Shown here: one piece after another, positions 54,760 through 63,916 of the stretch
Layout of the letters: each line of letters opens with the position of its first letter
Numbering within the stretch: the stretch's first letter is position 1
Made by a program: the position numbers and the translations under genes
DNA from: an alpha proteobacterium L41A
Lineage (GTDB): Bacteria; Pseudomonadota; Alphaproteobacteria; Caulobacterales; Caulobacteraceae
DNA: 64,000 nucleotides
NCBI GenBank assembly: GCA_000335735.1
Contig: AMYY01000008.1
Coordinates: 35,454-99,453 of the forward strand
Direction of reading: 5' to 3'
The notes under the pieces: generated by a model
What the model was told of the DNA's origin: nothing
The model's database searches: none
The model's input: only the letters and a program-made list of their open reading frames with translations

Positions 54760-55134
54760 TCAAACGTCGGTCCTGACCAGCGCGGCGATCATGGCCCAGA
54801 CTTCCGTCTCATCGGAGACAGGCTGCGGCGCGTCATTCGAGGGTTCGAGCCACCACTGCCCATCCTTCTCGGTGAGAACGGCGAGGACGACATCACCGTG
54901 CAGGAAGGCGACGCAGACCTTGCCCGACCGTGGCTCGGCGTCAGTGTTGACCACAAGGATGTCGCCGCCATGGATGCCGCGCTTCCGCAGCCCTTCACCC
55001 TTGACCCTCACAGCGTATCGCTGGGGCCGACGTAGCTCCAGCAGTTCGGCCAGATCGGGCACGGCCTCAACGTGATCCTGCGCCGGGCTTTGAAAGCCCG
55101 TAGTTTCGGCACCTTTGTAAGCGGCTGCACCCAT
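54760..55134 (-). CDS. umuD: Short UmuD'-like protein without catalytic dyad
   Basis: A 124-residue S24/LexA-fold protein from ATG 55134; the SOS box right upstream excludes earlier starts for an SOS-driven message. It reads MGAAAYKGAETTGFQSPAQD, so only about 12 residues precede the GFxSPA that follows the UmuD cleavage site. The catalytic Ser (GDSM in E. coli UmuD) is Gly (KGEGLRKRG) and the catalytic Lys region (TVKKL) reads VVLAVL. It therefore cannot self-cleave and already has the UmuD' form. It would pair with UmuC to make Pol V without RecA-stimulated processing. Confidence 0.85.
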   Translation of the reverse strand: MGAAAYKGAETTGFQSPAQDHVEAVPDLAELLELRRPQRYAVRVKGEGLRKRGIHGGDILVVNTDAEPRSGKVCVAFLHGDVVLAVLTEKDGQWWLEPSNDAPQPVSDETEVWAMIAALVRTDV

Positions 55135-55138
55135 GCTG

Positions 55139-55153
55139 GAACATATGCAGAAC
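55139..55153 (-). promoter_or_regulatory. SOS (LexA) box of umuDC
   Basis: On the minus strand GTTC-TGCATAT-GTTC, a perfect match to the alphaproteobacterial SOS box GTTC-N7-GTTC, ending 4 bases before the umuD ATG. LexA bound here would block transcription of umuDC. Confidence 0.88.
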
Positions 55154-55309
55154 ATTGAGGGCAGCAAAAGTGCACTGATGACACCACCCAAAGACTTCTG
55201 TTGGCGACGTTGGGGAGAAACTCATGCCTTCCGCCGGGATATGACGGCGATTTGGTTGACGGATTCGACGTCTATGAGAGCGTGAATCTCCACAGCAAAC
55301 GGAGAATGC

Positions 55310-55684
55310 GTGACGCCGGTCGAACAACCGCTGCGATGTCTCGCCGTCCGCGTCGTTCATGACGATGCGGGCGAGATTGATGGCATCGAACTCGAAGCAT
55401 TCCTGAACCACGTCGCGGGCCGAAATCTGTGGCTTTCAACTACGGACTGGCTTTTCGTCGAGCCTCCGGCCGAGGCTGAAGGGCATGTCACCGTGCCAGT
55501 GTTGATGCCGGAGGGGATAGCAGTTCAGGCGATCCTGAACGATCTGACCAACGAACCGCAGCGGATCATGTTCGACCTGCCGACTACCCCGGCCGAAACC
55601 CGAAAATGGCGGTGGGTCGCGTTCCAGAGCGCGCCGAACAATCAAGGGCAAGGCCGCTTCCCATGGGAGGCCGCCCATGCGTGA
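55310..55684 (+). CDS. Protein of unknown function, 124 residues
   Basis: Starts at GTG 55310 with CGGAGA 7 bases upstream. It reads VEQPLRCLAVRVVHDDAGEID, NHVAGRNLWLSTTDWLFVEPP and TVPVLMPEGIAVQAILNDL, a beta-rich pattern. It overlaps the start of the next gene by 8 bases, so the two are translated together. No family recognised. Confidence 0.6.
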   Translation: MTPVEQPLRCLAVRVVHDDAGEIDGIELEAFLNHVAGRNLWLSTTDWLFVEPPAEAEGHVTVPVLMPEGIAVQAILNDLTNEPQRIMFDLPTTPAETRKWRWVAFQSAPNNQGQGRFPWEAAHA

Positions 55685-56666
55685 TGGAGGCTTGCTCGGC
55701 TGGTGCACGGAAGCTCTGGTGAAACTGGATGACACCGCTCCCGGTGTTCTGGCCCGTGTGTTGACGGCGGCGCCCGCTCGCAGACAGGCGATCTTCGCCG
55801 CGCTGGCCGCGCAGGAAGAAAAGGTCGGCCTCTACGATGCCGGTGACGATCTGCTACCGATGTCGTTCGCGGAGGTGATCCGCCATGGCCGCCCCGGCGA
55901 CATCCTGCGACGGGCGTTCGGCGAAGTCCCTGAAGGTTTTGCCAGCATGCTGACGCAGATCGGCGAACGACCTCTGCCGCGCGCAAAGGATTACATCACC
56001 CTCCACAGCATTCTCACAGACGATGACGCGCGAGCGGCTGGAGCCTTACGCGGTGCAGGTCGGATCACCTGTCGGAAGCTGGATGTCCTGAACGCGCTCG
56101 ATCCACGCTGGCGGCATGCCAACACGCTGGAGCGGATCGACAGCGGCGGCGAAGCCCTGATGTTCAATCAGGCCATCGGCTTCATTCAGTCGCTGAACTC
56201 GAAAGCGACCGATGAGGTGGTAGCTGGAGCTATCGCCGCGATGCGCCCGACCTCCACGCTGGCCCGGCTGCTCGACCGGTTCCTACAACGTGCAGATCAA
56301 CTGCCCCCGCATCCCATCGCATCGGGCGACAACGAACTGCGGCCGCTGCTCACGATGAGAGACGTTTTGGACGCTGGCCGACGATATCGAAACTGCCTCC
56401 GTCATCGCCTTGCCGATGTAGCAGTTGGTCGGATGGCCTTGGCCGAGTTCCGGGGCGAATGCATTGTGGAATTTCGTCCAACGACGGGAGCGGGTTGGCT
56501 TTTCCGAGACGTCCACATCGAGCGAAATCGACCAGTGCCGCTGCGCATGTTCGCCGACGTCGAGGTGAAATGCGACGAGATCGGAATCCCCCGGATCAAC
56601 GAGGCGGGAGGCGGCGACGGTCGGTCCAGCTACCGCCACTTCACGAAGGAACTGGAATGGGGCTGA
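55677..56666 (+). CDS. Protein of unknown function, 329 residues, PcfJ-like C-terminal motif
   Basis: A largely helical N-terminal half (LARVLTAAPARRQAIFAALAAQ, EVIRHGRPGDILRRAFGEVPEGFASML). The C-terminal half has DVLDAGRRYRNCLRHRL and a beta region ECIVEFRPTTGAGWLFRDVHIERNRPVP, reminiscent of the nC-x2-H element of PcfJ-like plasmid proteins; the similarity is weak. It is coupled to the 124-residue gene. Both lie between umuDC and the R-M operon and may be one system. Confidence 0.65.
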   Translation: MRDGGLLGWCTEALVKLDDTAPGVLARVLTAAPARRQAIFAALAAQEEKVGLYDAGDDLLPMSFAEVIRHGRPGDILRRAFGEVPEGFASMLTQIGERPLPRAKDYITLHSILTDDDARAAGALRGAGRITCRKLDVLNALDPRWRHANTLERIDSGGEALMFNQAIGFIQSLNSKATDEVVAGAIAAMRPTSTLARLLDRFLQRADQLPPHPIASGDNELRPLLTMRDVLDAGRRYRNCLRHRLADVAVGRMALAEFRGECIVEFRPTTGAGWLFRDVHIERNRPVPLRMFADVEVKCDEIGIPRINEAGGGDGRSSYRHFTKELEWG

Positions 56667-56669
56667 TCG

Positions 56670-57407
56670 TCACGCTGACCCCGGCACTATGATCCAGCCT
56701 TCGAGAGGCGGATATCCCACTGGTGGCTCGACGACGGTCTCTGGATGTTCAGACGCTGAATAGGCCACGACGGCGCATGCGAGGGCGTCTCGGACATCTG
56801 GTGCAGCCGGTTTGGTGATCGACTGCCGGGACAGCAAAGCGTCCATCAACTGACCGTGCCGCGTTGAACACCGTGCGTTTTTCAGGGCCACGGCTGGGTA
56901 GGTCTCGATGGCCGTCACGCCATCGGCATACCATCTCGCGCGAGGTTGAGGAGCGAGATCGGCAGCGCGGAGGAAGTGCATCGCCTTTGTCGATTGGCTT
57001 CCGATCATGTCGCGAACATTGGACAGCGGAGCGAAGCCCTGACGGATCAGGTCCAGTTCGGTCTGACGCCTCGTGTAGGGGTTATCGAAGTCACGATCCG
57101 ATACGTCGGTCAGGTCGCCGCCGTTTGCCAAATCGAGCATGGCTCTCGGCCATCCAAGCGGGGCATCAATCGCGATCATGATGGCCTCGGCGTCATTAAC
57201 GCTGACATCGCAGTGGCGCAGCATCGCGCGAACCAGATCGAAGCCGTTGTGGCTCGTCAGAGTTGGCCGCAGACTTCCGCGCCAAGCCTTCCCAGCCAAA
57301 GTAGGCTGACCGTCCCTCTCCAAGGTCAAGACGACAAGGGCGTCACGGGATTCACGATTGCGGTCGCAATGCCAGCCGCCGACATCCCAGCCGACGAAGA
57401 GCCTCAT
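56670..57407 (-). CDS. DUF429 protein, last gene of the R-M operon
   Basis: A 245-residue protein. MRLFVGWDVGGWHCDRN at the start and IAIDAPLGWP (about 82) fit the RNase H-like fold of DUF429. YTRRQTELDLIRQG (about 112), IETYPAVALKN (about 168) and DVRDALACAVVAY (about 205) are its other landmarks. Acidic residues at the expected nuclease positions are present (WDVGG, IDAP, RDAL). Its start overlaps the YgjP-type gene by 4 bases, so it belongs to the five-gene hsd transcript. Role unproven; a nuclease function in defence is plausible. Confidence 0.85.
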   Translation of the reverse strand: MRLFVGWDVGGWHCDRNRESRDALVVLTLERDGQPTLAGKAWRGSLRPTLTSHNGFDLVRAMLRHCDVSVNDAEAIMIAIDAPLGWPRAMLDLANGGDLTDVSDRDFDNPYTRRQTELDLIRQGFAPLSNVRDMIGSQSTKAMHFLRAADLAPQPRARWYADGVTAIETYPAVALKNARCSTRHGQLMDALLSRQSITKPAAPDVRDALACAVVAYSASEHPETVVEPPVGYPPLEGWIIVPGSA

Positions 57408-58150
57408 GCCGCGATGTCCAAGAAGGCCGCATCAAGCGCGCCCTGATGCGTGTCCAGCCAGCCTTTCGGCCGCTCGTAGTCAGGCATCAGCGTCGCCATG
57501 TGCGCCCAGAAGTCCGGGCCGTGCGAGCGGACGGTCAGGTGCGCCAGTTCATGGGCGACGACGTATTCCAGCACCGCCTTCGGCGCGAACACGAGTGTCC
57601 AGTTGATCAGGATGGAGCCGGTCGGGCCACAGGCGCCCCAGCCGGTCTTCATGTCGGCGACGCGGATGGTGCGCGGCTTCAAATCGAACCGGCGGCGATA
57701 GACAGCGGCGATGTCCATCACATCTCGACGCACGCGACGCTTCAGCCACAGCTTGATCTCGGTGGCGACGATGGCGTCCTGATCCGCTTCGCGCACCCAC
57801 GATGGAAGATCGACCAGAAAGCCGTTGCGGTAGTCGATCTCGATGTGCGCGCCGTCGTGTCGGCGCACGGTCAGCCGGGCCATCCGTCCGCGATACGGAA
57901 TCTTCGAGCCGGTCATGAACCGGGGCACGACTGCGCGCTTCGACGTCTTGGCCTCAAGCTCCCGCAGGGTGTTGAAAAGCCACTGCCGCTTGCGGTCGAG
58001 GAAGGCGTCGATCTCGGCGTCGTCATCGGTCGTGAGGGCCAGCACTTCGACGTGGCCGCGCGTGACCGTGATCCGCCGTTCCGACGCCGCAGCGGATCGG
58101 CGAAGTTCGTAGGCGACCTCGGTCTGACCAATGCGGACGACGCCCATCAA
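57404..58150 (-). CDS. YgjP-like (DUF45) zinc metallopeptidase
   Basis: A 248-residue protein with the zinc motif VVAHELAHLTVRSHGPDFW (about 205, HELAH plus a downstream His) typical of YgjP/SprT-like peptidases. MKTGWGACGPTGSILINW (about 165) and the N-terminal RITVTRGHVEVLAL also fit. Such genes are often placed next to type I R-M genes; the reason is not established. Its start overlaps hsdR by 4 bases and its end overlaps DUF429 by 4. Confidence 0.92.
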   Translation of the reverse strand: MMGVVRIGQTEVAYELRRSAAASERRITVTRGHVEVLALTTDDDAEIDAFLDRKRQWLFNTLRELEAKTSKRAVVPRFMTGSKIPYRGRMARLTVRRHDGAHIEIDYRNGFLVDLPSWVREADQDAIVATEIKLWLKRRVRRDVMDIAAVYRRRFDLKPRTIRVADMKTGWGACGPTGSILINWTLVFAPKAVLEYVVAHELAHLTVRSHGPDFWAHMATLMPDYERPKGWLDTHQGALDAAFLDIAA

Positions 58151-61100
58151 TGGCCCTCGGCGTAGGCGTGGACGGCGTAGTCTTCGATCTCATCACGGAC
58201 GGCGTTGGCGTCGTCCAGTTCGAGCGGACGCAGCAGCTTGCGGACCTCGCGGCGAAGCTCCCTTTTGTATCCGTCCATAAAGAACCAAGACGGCTGGCTG
58301 GTCTGCGCTCCGGCGTAGAGTGCACCAACCTCAACAGCCACGCCCTGAAGCGTCGTATGCTCGGCATCAGGCGCATGCGACTCCATGATCCGCAGGATGG
58401 CGAAGGCGCGCTCGTCCATGCCCAGTTCGTCATGGGCGCCCGCCTCGGCCGCGATGCCGCCAGTCAGGTCTTCAAAGTCCTTCAGGCCCTCGGCGGCGGC
58501 GATCTGGCCTTCCTCGAAGCGGCGGATGATCTCCAGCACCCGTTCGGAGAAGCGGCCGTATTGAGCCGGGTTCTTATCGACCAGTTCGCGGGTCACGCGC
58601 TTGAGTTCGACCGACTTCCGCACGAATGCCGCGTGGAGTTCTTCGTCCGACATCTCCTCGGTCTGGAAGTCGTCCTTGAATTCGGGATCGGTGATGTTGC
58701 GGAGGCGGACGGTCGTGGTCAGGCCGGTGGCCCGGACGTGCTCCTCCAGCATGTCCCTGATCTTGCCCGAGTAGGTCAGATGATCGAGGCTCTCGTCCTT
58801 GGTGATCGCCTGTTGCGCCAGCCGCAGGAAGGTCGCGGCCCACTTCATGTCCTCGGTGAAGTCGAGGATGGCCGGGTCAGGCGACAGGTCGCCATAGGTC
58901 CGCACGAAGTGGCGACCCAGCCGCTGAAGCTCGAACCAGTCGTCCTCGCGGCCATCCGCCACCAGCTTCTCGATGGCGTAGGCGGCGGCCTTCTCGTCCA
59001 TGCCGTCAAGGCCCAGCAGCCGAAGCTGACGCTTGAACTCGGCGTGGGTCTTCCGCAGGTCACGACGCAGCAGGTCGAGGTCGCGCAGCGCGTTCTGAAC
59101 GTCATCGGCGCGGTAGGACGACAGGGCGTCGTCGAGGTGCTGGGTGACGCCGATGTAGTCCACGATCCGGCCGTGAGGCTTATCGACGGTCGAGCCGTCC
59201 GGTCGCTTGATTGAACAGGTCCGATTGGTCCGGGCGATGGCCTGAAGCAAGCCGTGCTCGCGCAGCGGCTTGTCCAGATACATGACGTGCTCGTTCGGCG
59301 CGTCGAACCCGGTCAGCAGCTTGTCGCACACGATCAGGAAGCTCGGCTCGTCGCCGCTGCCCTTGAACGCCTTCTTGGCCGCCTTCTCTCCATCTGCGTC
59401 GAGGTAGCGAACGCGCAGTTCGGCGCGAACGGCCTCGATGTCCGCATCCTCGCTCGGCTTGTCGTCCTCTTGGCTCTTGGAGAAGACACACGCGATCATC
59501 CGCTCGGCCTTCGCTGTCGCGTCCGCCTCGGCCATGCCGTCCTTCGCCAGATCAGCGGCAATCACCCCAGCCAAGGCCAGCCGGTAGAGCACGACCGACT
59601 CGCGGTCGATGGCCACGATCTGGGCCTTGAAGCCATCCGGGCGACAGGTCTGTTTGAAGTGCTCCCAGATGTCGCGCGCGATCAATTTGATGCGCTCCGG
59701 GTGCTTGGCGATCAGGGCGAGGCTGACACCCTTCTGCTTCAGCTTCTCGCGCTTCTCGTCGGACAGATCGACGAACCAGCGGTCGAACAGGATGTCGATC
59801 TCGGCCTCATTGATCGACCATTCGGTCTTCCGACCCTCATAGAGGATCGGCACGGTGGCGCCGTCGCGCACGGCGTCGTCGATCCCGTATTTGTCGAGGT
59901 AGGTCTCACCCGGCTCGCTGAAACGGGCGTAGGTGTCCTTGTCGGCCTTCTTGATCGGCGTGCCGGTGAAGCCGAAGTAGCGGGCGTCGGGCAGAGTCGC
60001 CTGAAGGAAGGCGCCGAGGTCTTTCTCCTGCGTGCGATGGCACTCGTCCACCAACACGATCCAGTCCTCCGAGTGCGGGATCGGCTCCTTGGAGCCTTGG
60101 AACTTGAAGATGGTCGAAAGCAGGATTTGGCCCGAGCCGCCGCGCGCCACAGCCTCGCGCAATGCCTTCACGTCCGCCGCCTGTTTCGGGTTGGGCAGAC
60201 CACAGGCGACGAAGGTCTTGGATATCTGATCGTCCAAGTCGATGCGGTCGGTCAGGACGAGGATGTTGGGGTTCTGGAGCGTCGGCGCATCCAGCGTCAG
60301 ATGGGTCTTCAGCTTCAGGGCGAGGAACACCATCGTCAGGCTCTTGCCCGAGCCTTGGGTGTGCCAGATCAGGCCCTTTTTCTTCGTCCCCTCGGCGACC
60401 CGGTTCACGGCCTTGTTGACGGCCCGGAACTGCTGGTAGCGGCAGACCTTCTTGATCCGCCGCCCGGTGTCGGGGTCGCTCTCGAAGACGACGAAGTGGG
60501 CCAGCAGGTCCAGAAGCCGCGACGGCTCCAGCAGACACCACAGGTCTTTGGTCAGGTCGTCACCGAACTCGTCGCGGGTGCGCGGCCACGGGTCGGGCCA
60601 AGGCGCATAGAATTTCGCCGGGGCGCCGGTCGCGCCATACAGCGTCGCCATGCCGTCCGTGACGATGTTGAAGGCATTAGGGTAGAACAGGCGCGGGATG
60701 TCGCGCTCATACTGCTTGATCTGCTCGAACGCCTGACCCGAACGATCCGCCGCCTTCAGCGGACACTTCGCCTCGATCACGACCAGCGGGATGCCGTTCA
60801 CGAACACCACAAGATCGGCGATGCGCGACCGCTGCGCTTCCACTTTGAACTGGCGCACGACGTGGTAGCGGTTCCTATCTGGTCGCTTGAAGTCGATCAG
60901 GGCGACAGGCTTGTCCTTGGCCTCCCCCTTCAGCCGCCGGGAATAGGCGCCGCGTAGACGACGTTGCCATTCCTCGTTGTCCGACAGCGTGGACAGGTCG
61001 CTGTAGATCGCCTCGGCGTCCTCGTCGCCCAGCCCCTCGTTCAGGGTCTGAAGGGCTTCGATTATCACCGGCTTCAGAAGGACGCGGTTCGCCTCCTGCC

Positions 61101-61194
61101 GCATCAGCATCGCCGCCTCGTGATGAAGCGCGACGTAGCCCATCGCCGTCAAGGCATCGAGCGCGGGCTTCTCGGCGAGGCGGTATTCGCTCAT
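58147..61194 (-). CDS. hsdR: Type I restriction enzyme R subunit
   Basis: A 1015-residue protein. The N-terminal PD-(D/E)xK nuclease domain has NGIPLVVIEAKCPLKAAD (about 140). The SF2 motor has Walker A IWHTQGSGKSLTMVF (about 285), DECHRTQEK (about 377), FTGTPIKKAD (about 405) and DKLLTGFDAPNEHVMYLDKPLREHGLLQAIARTNRT (about 640, with motif VI). A helical C-terminal domain binds the MTase core. It translocates and cuts unmodified DNA together with HsdM and HsdS. Its start overlaps hsdS by 4 bases. Confidence 0.96.
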   Translation of the reverse strand: MSEYRLAEKPALDALTAMGYVALHHEAAMLMRQEANRVLLKPVIIEALQTLNEGLGDEDAEAIYSDLSTLSDNEEWQRRLRGAYSRRLKGEAKDKPVALIDFKRPDRNRYHVVRQFKVEAQRSRIADLVVFVNGIPLVVIEAKCPLKAADRSGQAFEQIKQYERDIPRLFYPNAFNIVTDGMATLYGATGAPAKFYAPWPDPWPRTRDEFGDDLTKDLWCLLEPSRLLDLLAHFVVFESDPDTGRRIKKVCRYQQFRAVNKAVNRVAEGTKKKGLIWHTQGSGKSLTMVFLALKLKTHLTLDAPTLQNPNILVLTDRIDLDDQISKTFVACGLPNPKQAADVKALREAVARGGSGQILLSTIFKFQGSKEPIPHSEDWIVLVDECHRTQEKDLGAFLQATLPDARYFGFTGTPIKKADKDTYARFSEPGETYLDKYGIDDAVRDGATVPILYEGRKTEWSINEAEIDILFDRWFVDLSDEKREKLKQKGVSLALIAKHPERIKLIARDIWEHFKQTCRPDGFKAQIVAIDRESVVLYRLALAGVIAADLAKDGMAEADATAKAERMIACVFSKSQEDDKPSEDADIEAVRAELRVRYLDADGEKAAKKAFKGSGDEPSFLIVCDKLLTGFDAPNEHVMYLDKPLREHGLLQAIARTNRTCSIKRPDGSTVDKPHGRIVDYIGVTQHLDDALSSYRADDVQNALRDLDLLRRDLRKTHAEFKRQLRLLGLDGMDEKAAAYAIEKLVADGREDDWFELQRLGRHFVRTYGDLSPDPAILDFTEDMKWAATFLRLAQQAITKDESLDHLTYSGKIRDMLEEHVRATGLTTTVRLRNITDPEFKDDFQTEEMSDEELHAAFVRKSVELKRVTRELVDKNPAQYGRFSERVLEIIRRFEEGQIAAAEGLKDFEDLTGGIAAEAGAHDELGMDERAFAILRIMESHAPDAEHTTLQGVAVEVGALYAGAQTSQPSWFFMDGYKRELRREVRKLLRPLELDDANAVRDEIEDYAVHAYAEGH

Positions 61195-62345
61195 GCGGGC
61201 ACCCTGACACGGCCGGAGAGAAGTTCGTCCCGGATCGCGGTTCGAACCGTGGCGAGCGACTGGTCCATTGTTCGACCCCGCTCAAAGCTCTCAATGCTTG
61301 CCACTATTTCAACTTGCTCCGCTGCGGGCGGAACGGGGACCAGCAGATGCCGAAGCGAACCAGCATTCAGGTTCTGCTGCGCTCCTCCTGCTTGAAGCCG
61401 CAGCACTTCGCGCTTGCCGCGTTCGGAATTAATCCAGCCGCATAGATAGCTGGGTAGCACCAAATCCTGTTTAGGACGCGAGATCAGGGTCGTGAACGTC
61501 TGACAGCCACCAAGCTCGGGCGGCACCACGGCGGAGCGACCGGGATAGCCAGTCCGCATTGTGATCACATCACCGGCTTGAAGCCGCTTCGACGCATACT
61601 GCTCATCGTATTGGGGCGTGACGCGAAGGAGATCGGTGAGGTCCAGTGAACCAAACAGGATGTTCTGGTTCCTGATGAGCGGGATGCCTTCGGGCGAGTA
61701 GGCGTGCGTAGCTGATGAAGCGATGCCCACGCCGACCATCGAACACAGTGAACCCCACTCCTTCACCGACCAGTGAGAGGGCAACACGCCGAGTTCGGTT
61801 TCTCGGAGGTCATGCGACACTCCCGCACCTGTGAAGAGGCTACCAACCAGACTGTCGCCAAGACGTGCTTCCATTGAGGAGACCTCTTTCGCGTTGCGGG
61901 AAGCCTCATCCATGGAGCGCAGCACCTCGGCAATTCTCCGCTGCTCGTCGAGCGGGGGAAGCAAGACGGGTTCAAGGTAAGCCTTATCCCGGTTCAGGCC
62001 GGGCACACCCGTCGCCTCAATCAATTTAGGAAGGCGCGCGTGCTCCAGCGTCGCCGCCAGCCAATCAAAGTCACATTGGACGCGAGGGACAACGAAATAG
62101 GTCGTGTCGATAGGCCAGAAGGGTCCGCTCGTGACCGTCACCGATCCGGCCGTGCCCTTGCGGCCGACGACAACTCCACGCTGGTTCACCAGAGCAGTGG
62201 AGTGCTGGCCGCAAACACCGTTAGACCCATATACAGGTATGTTGCCGGGTTCGCGCGCCAACGTAGAAAGTGCGCGGCCGTATTCCAAACGGATCAGGTC
62301 ACCGAGTGTGACCGACCGCCACCCCTCCGGCACCTCACTCGACAT
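61191..62345 (-). CDS. hsdS: Type I restriction specificity subunit
   Basis: A 384-residue protein with the two-domain HsdS layout. The first target-recognition domain (VPEGWRSVTLGDLIRLEYGRALS) is followed by the conserved helix PPLDEQRRIAEVLRSMDEA (about 135). The second domain (PSHWSVKEWGSLCSMVGVGIASS) is followed by VPPAAEQVEIVASIESFERG near 340. It sets the DNA sequence recognised. It overlaps hsdM by 11 bases and hsdR by 4. Confidence 0.95.
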   Translation of the reverse strand: MSSEVPEGWRSVTLGDLIRLEYGRALSTLAREPGNIPVYGSNGVCGQHSTALVNQRGVVVGRKGTAGSVTVTSGPFWPIDTTYFVVPRVQCDFDWLAATLEHARLPKLIEATGVPGLNRDKAYLEPVLLPPLDEQRRIAEVLRSMDEASRNAKEVSSMEARLGDSLVGSLFTGAGVSHDLRETELGVLPSHWSVKEWGSLCSMVGVGIASSATHAYSPEGIPLIRNQNILFGSLDLTDLLRVTPQYDEQYASKRLQAGDVITMRTGYPGRSAVVPPELGGCQTFTTLISRPKQDLVLPSYLCGWINSERGKREVLRLQAGGAQQNLNAGSLRHLLVPVPPAAEQVEIVASIESFERGRTMDQSLATVRTAIRDELLSGRVRVPA

Positions 62346-63834
62346 AGCCGAGCCTCTTCAGGTGCCCGAACATCACGGCCTCCGCCTCGTCGCGCTTGGC
62401 GATCAGGTCTTGGAGCTTGGCGACCTCGGCGGCGACATCGACGATCTCTGCATCCGCACCGGTCTGGACGTAGCGGCTGATGTTCAAGTTGAAGCCGTTG
62501 GCCTCGATCTCACTGACCGGCACGACGCGTGCCAGCTTCTCGATGTCGTCGAAGCCATGGAAGGCGTCGGCCAGCGTTCGCAGATTGGTGTCGGTCAAAT
62601 GGTTCTGCGCCTTGCCCGGCGTGAAAGTGGCATCGCCGTTGACGACCAGCACCTTCCCCTTCCGCTCGGCGGGCTTGGTCTTGCGAATGATCAGGATCGC
62701 CGCCGGGATGCCCGCGCCATAGAACAGGTTGGGCGCCAGCCCGATCACCGCCTCGATGATGTCGGCCTTCAGCATGGCCTCACGGATGCGACCCTCGGCG
62801 CCGCCCCTGAACAGGACGCCGTGCGGCACCACCACGCCAAGGATGCCGTCGTCCTTCAGCGAGGCGACCATGTGCTGGACGAAGGCGAGATCGCCATACC
62901 CCTTGGGCGGCACACCGTATTCGTCCCGACCGAAGGGATCACCGTTGGTCCAGACCTCGTGGCCCCAGACTTTTTGTGAGAAGGGCGGATTAGCCAGCAC
63001 CCGGTCATAGGCCCCGACACCGGGCGTGAACTCCTGCGCGCGCGGGTCGTATCGCTTCGGATCAAGAATTGTGTCGCCCTTGGCGATGAAGGCGTCGTCG
63101 ATGTCGTGGAGGAAAAGGTTGATCTGGGCGATGGCCCAAGTGTCCAGTTCCTTCTCCTGCCCGTAGAGGGATAGGCTGCGCGGGTCTTGGCCCTTGTCCT
63201 TCAGGTGCTGGGCCGCCTCCAGCAGCATACCGCCCGAGCCGCAGGTGGGGTCGTAGATCGACATGCCCGGTTGAGGATCGAGACACTCGACGATCAGCTT
63301 CACGACCTGCCGAGGCGTGTAGAACTCGCCGCCCTTCTTGCCCGCGCCTTCGGCGAACTGCTCGATCAAATACATGTAGGCGTCGCCCAGCATGTCTGGC
63401 GGCACGTCACTATTCCGCAGTCGATGCTTCTCGAAGTGCGCGAGCAGCTTCTCCAGCCGCGCGTCGGGGAAGCGTTCCTGATTGGCGAAGTCCACGTCCC
63501 CGAACACGCCGCGCAGACGCAGGTTGGCGTCTTCGATGGCGGCGAAGGCGTTGTTCAGATGCTGGCCGATCTGGGTGGCGTGCTTCCTGACCGCGTTCCA
63601 GTGGTGCTGCGGCGGAACATGGAAGCGGTGCTCGTCAGGATCGGCCGCCTCCTCGCGGTCGCCGGTCTCGGCCAGCAGCACCTCGAACTCCTCATCCCAG
63701 ACGTCGCACAGGCGCCGGTAGAAGAGCAGGGCGAAGATGTAGTCCTTGAACTTCCCAGCATCGACATGGCCGCGCAGGATGTCGGCCGCTTGCCAAAGAT
63801 GCCGTTCGAGTTCCGATTGCGTAAGCGTAGCCAC
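62335..63834 (-). CDS. hsdM: Type I restriction methyltransferase subunit
   Basis: A 499-residue N6-adenine methyltransferase starting at GTG 63834. The SAM motif region is GEFYTPRQVVKLIVECLDP then YDPTCGSGGMLLEAA (about 205) and the catalytic motif is VLANPPFSQKVWGHEVW (about 280). The N-terminal HsdM domain starts ELERHLWQAADILRGHVD. It is the first gene of the operon hsdM-hsdS-hsdR-YgjP-DUF429; all junctions overlap. Confidence 0.96.
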   Translation of the reverse strand: MATLTQSELERHLWQAADILRGHVDAGKFKDYIFALLFYRRLCDVWDEEFEVLLAETGDREEAADPDEHRFHVPPQHHWNAVRKHATQIGQHLNNAFAAIEDANLRLRGVFGDVDFANQERFPDARLEKLLAHFEKHRLRNSDVPPDMLGDAYMYLIEQFAEGAGKKGGEFYTPRQVVKLIVECLDPQPGMSIYDPTCGSGGMLLEAAQHLKDKGQDPRSLSLYGQEKELDTWAIAQINLFLHDIDDAFIAKGDTILDPKRYDPRAQEFTPGVGAYDRVLANPPFSQKVWGHEVWTNGDPFGRDEYGVPPKGYGDLAFVQHMVASLKDDGILGVVVPHGVLFRGGAEGRIREAMLKADIIEAVIGLAPNLFYGAGIPAAILIIRKTKPAERKGKVLVVNGDATFTPGKAQNHLTDTNLRTLADAFHGFDDIEKLARVVPVSEIEANGFNLNISRYVQTGADAEIVDVAAEVAKLQDLIAKRDEAEAVMFGHLKRLGYVE

Positions 63835-63916
63835 TGAAGCCCCCAGTGCGATGACCGCACGGGATCGTTGAATCGAGGTATGACGGCAGGGTCAAGGTTG
63901 GAAGCTGGAGGAAATG

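Noticed and set aside
59254..60957. A 567-codon frame opposite hsdR
   Set aside because: Antisense shadow of a well-supported gene; no motif and no good start.
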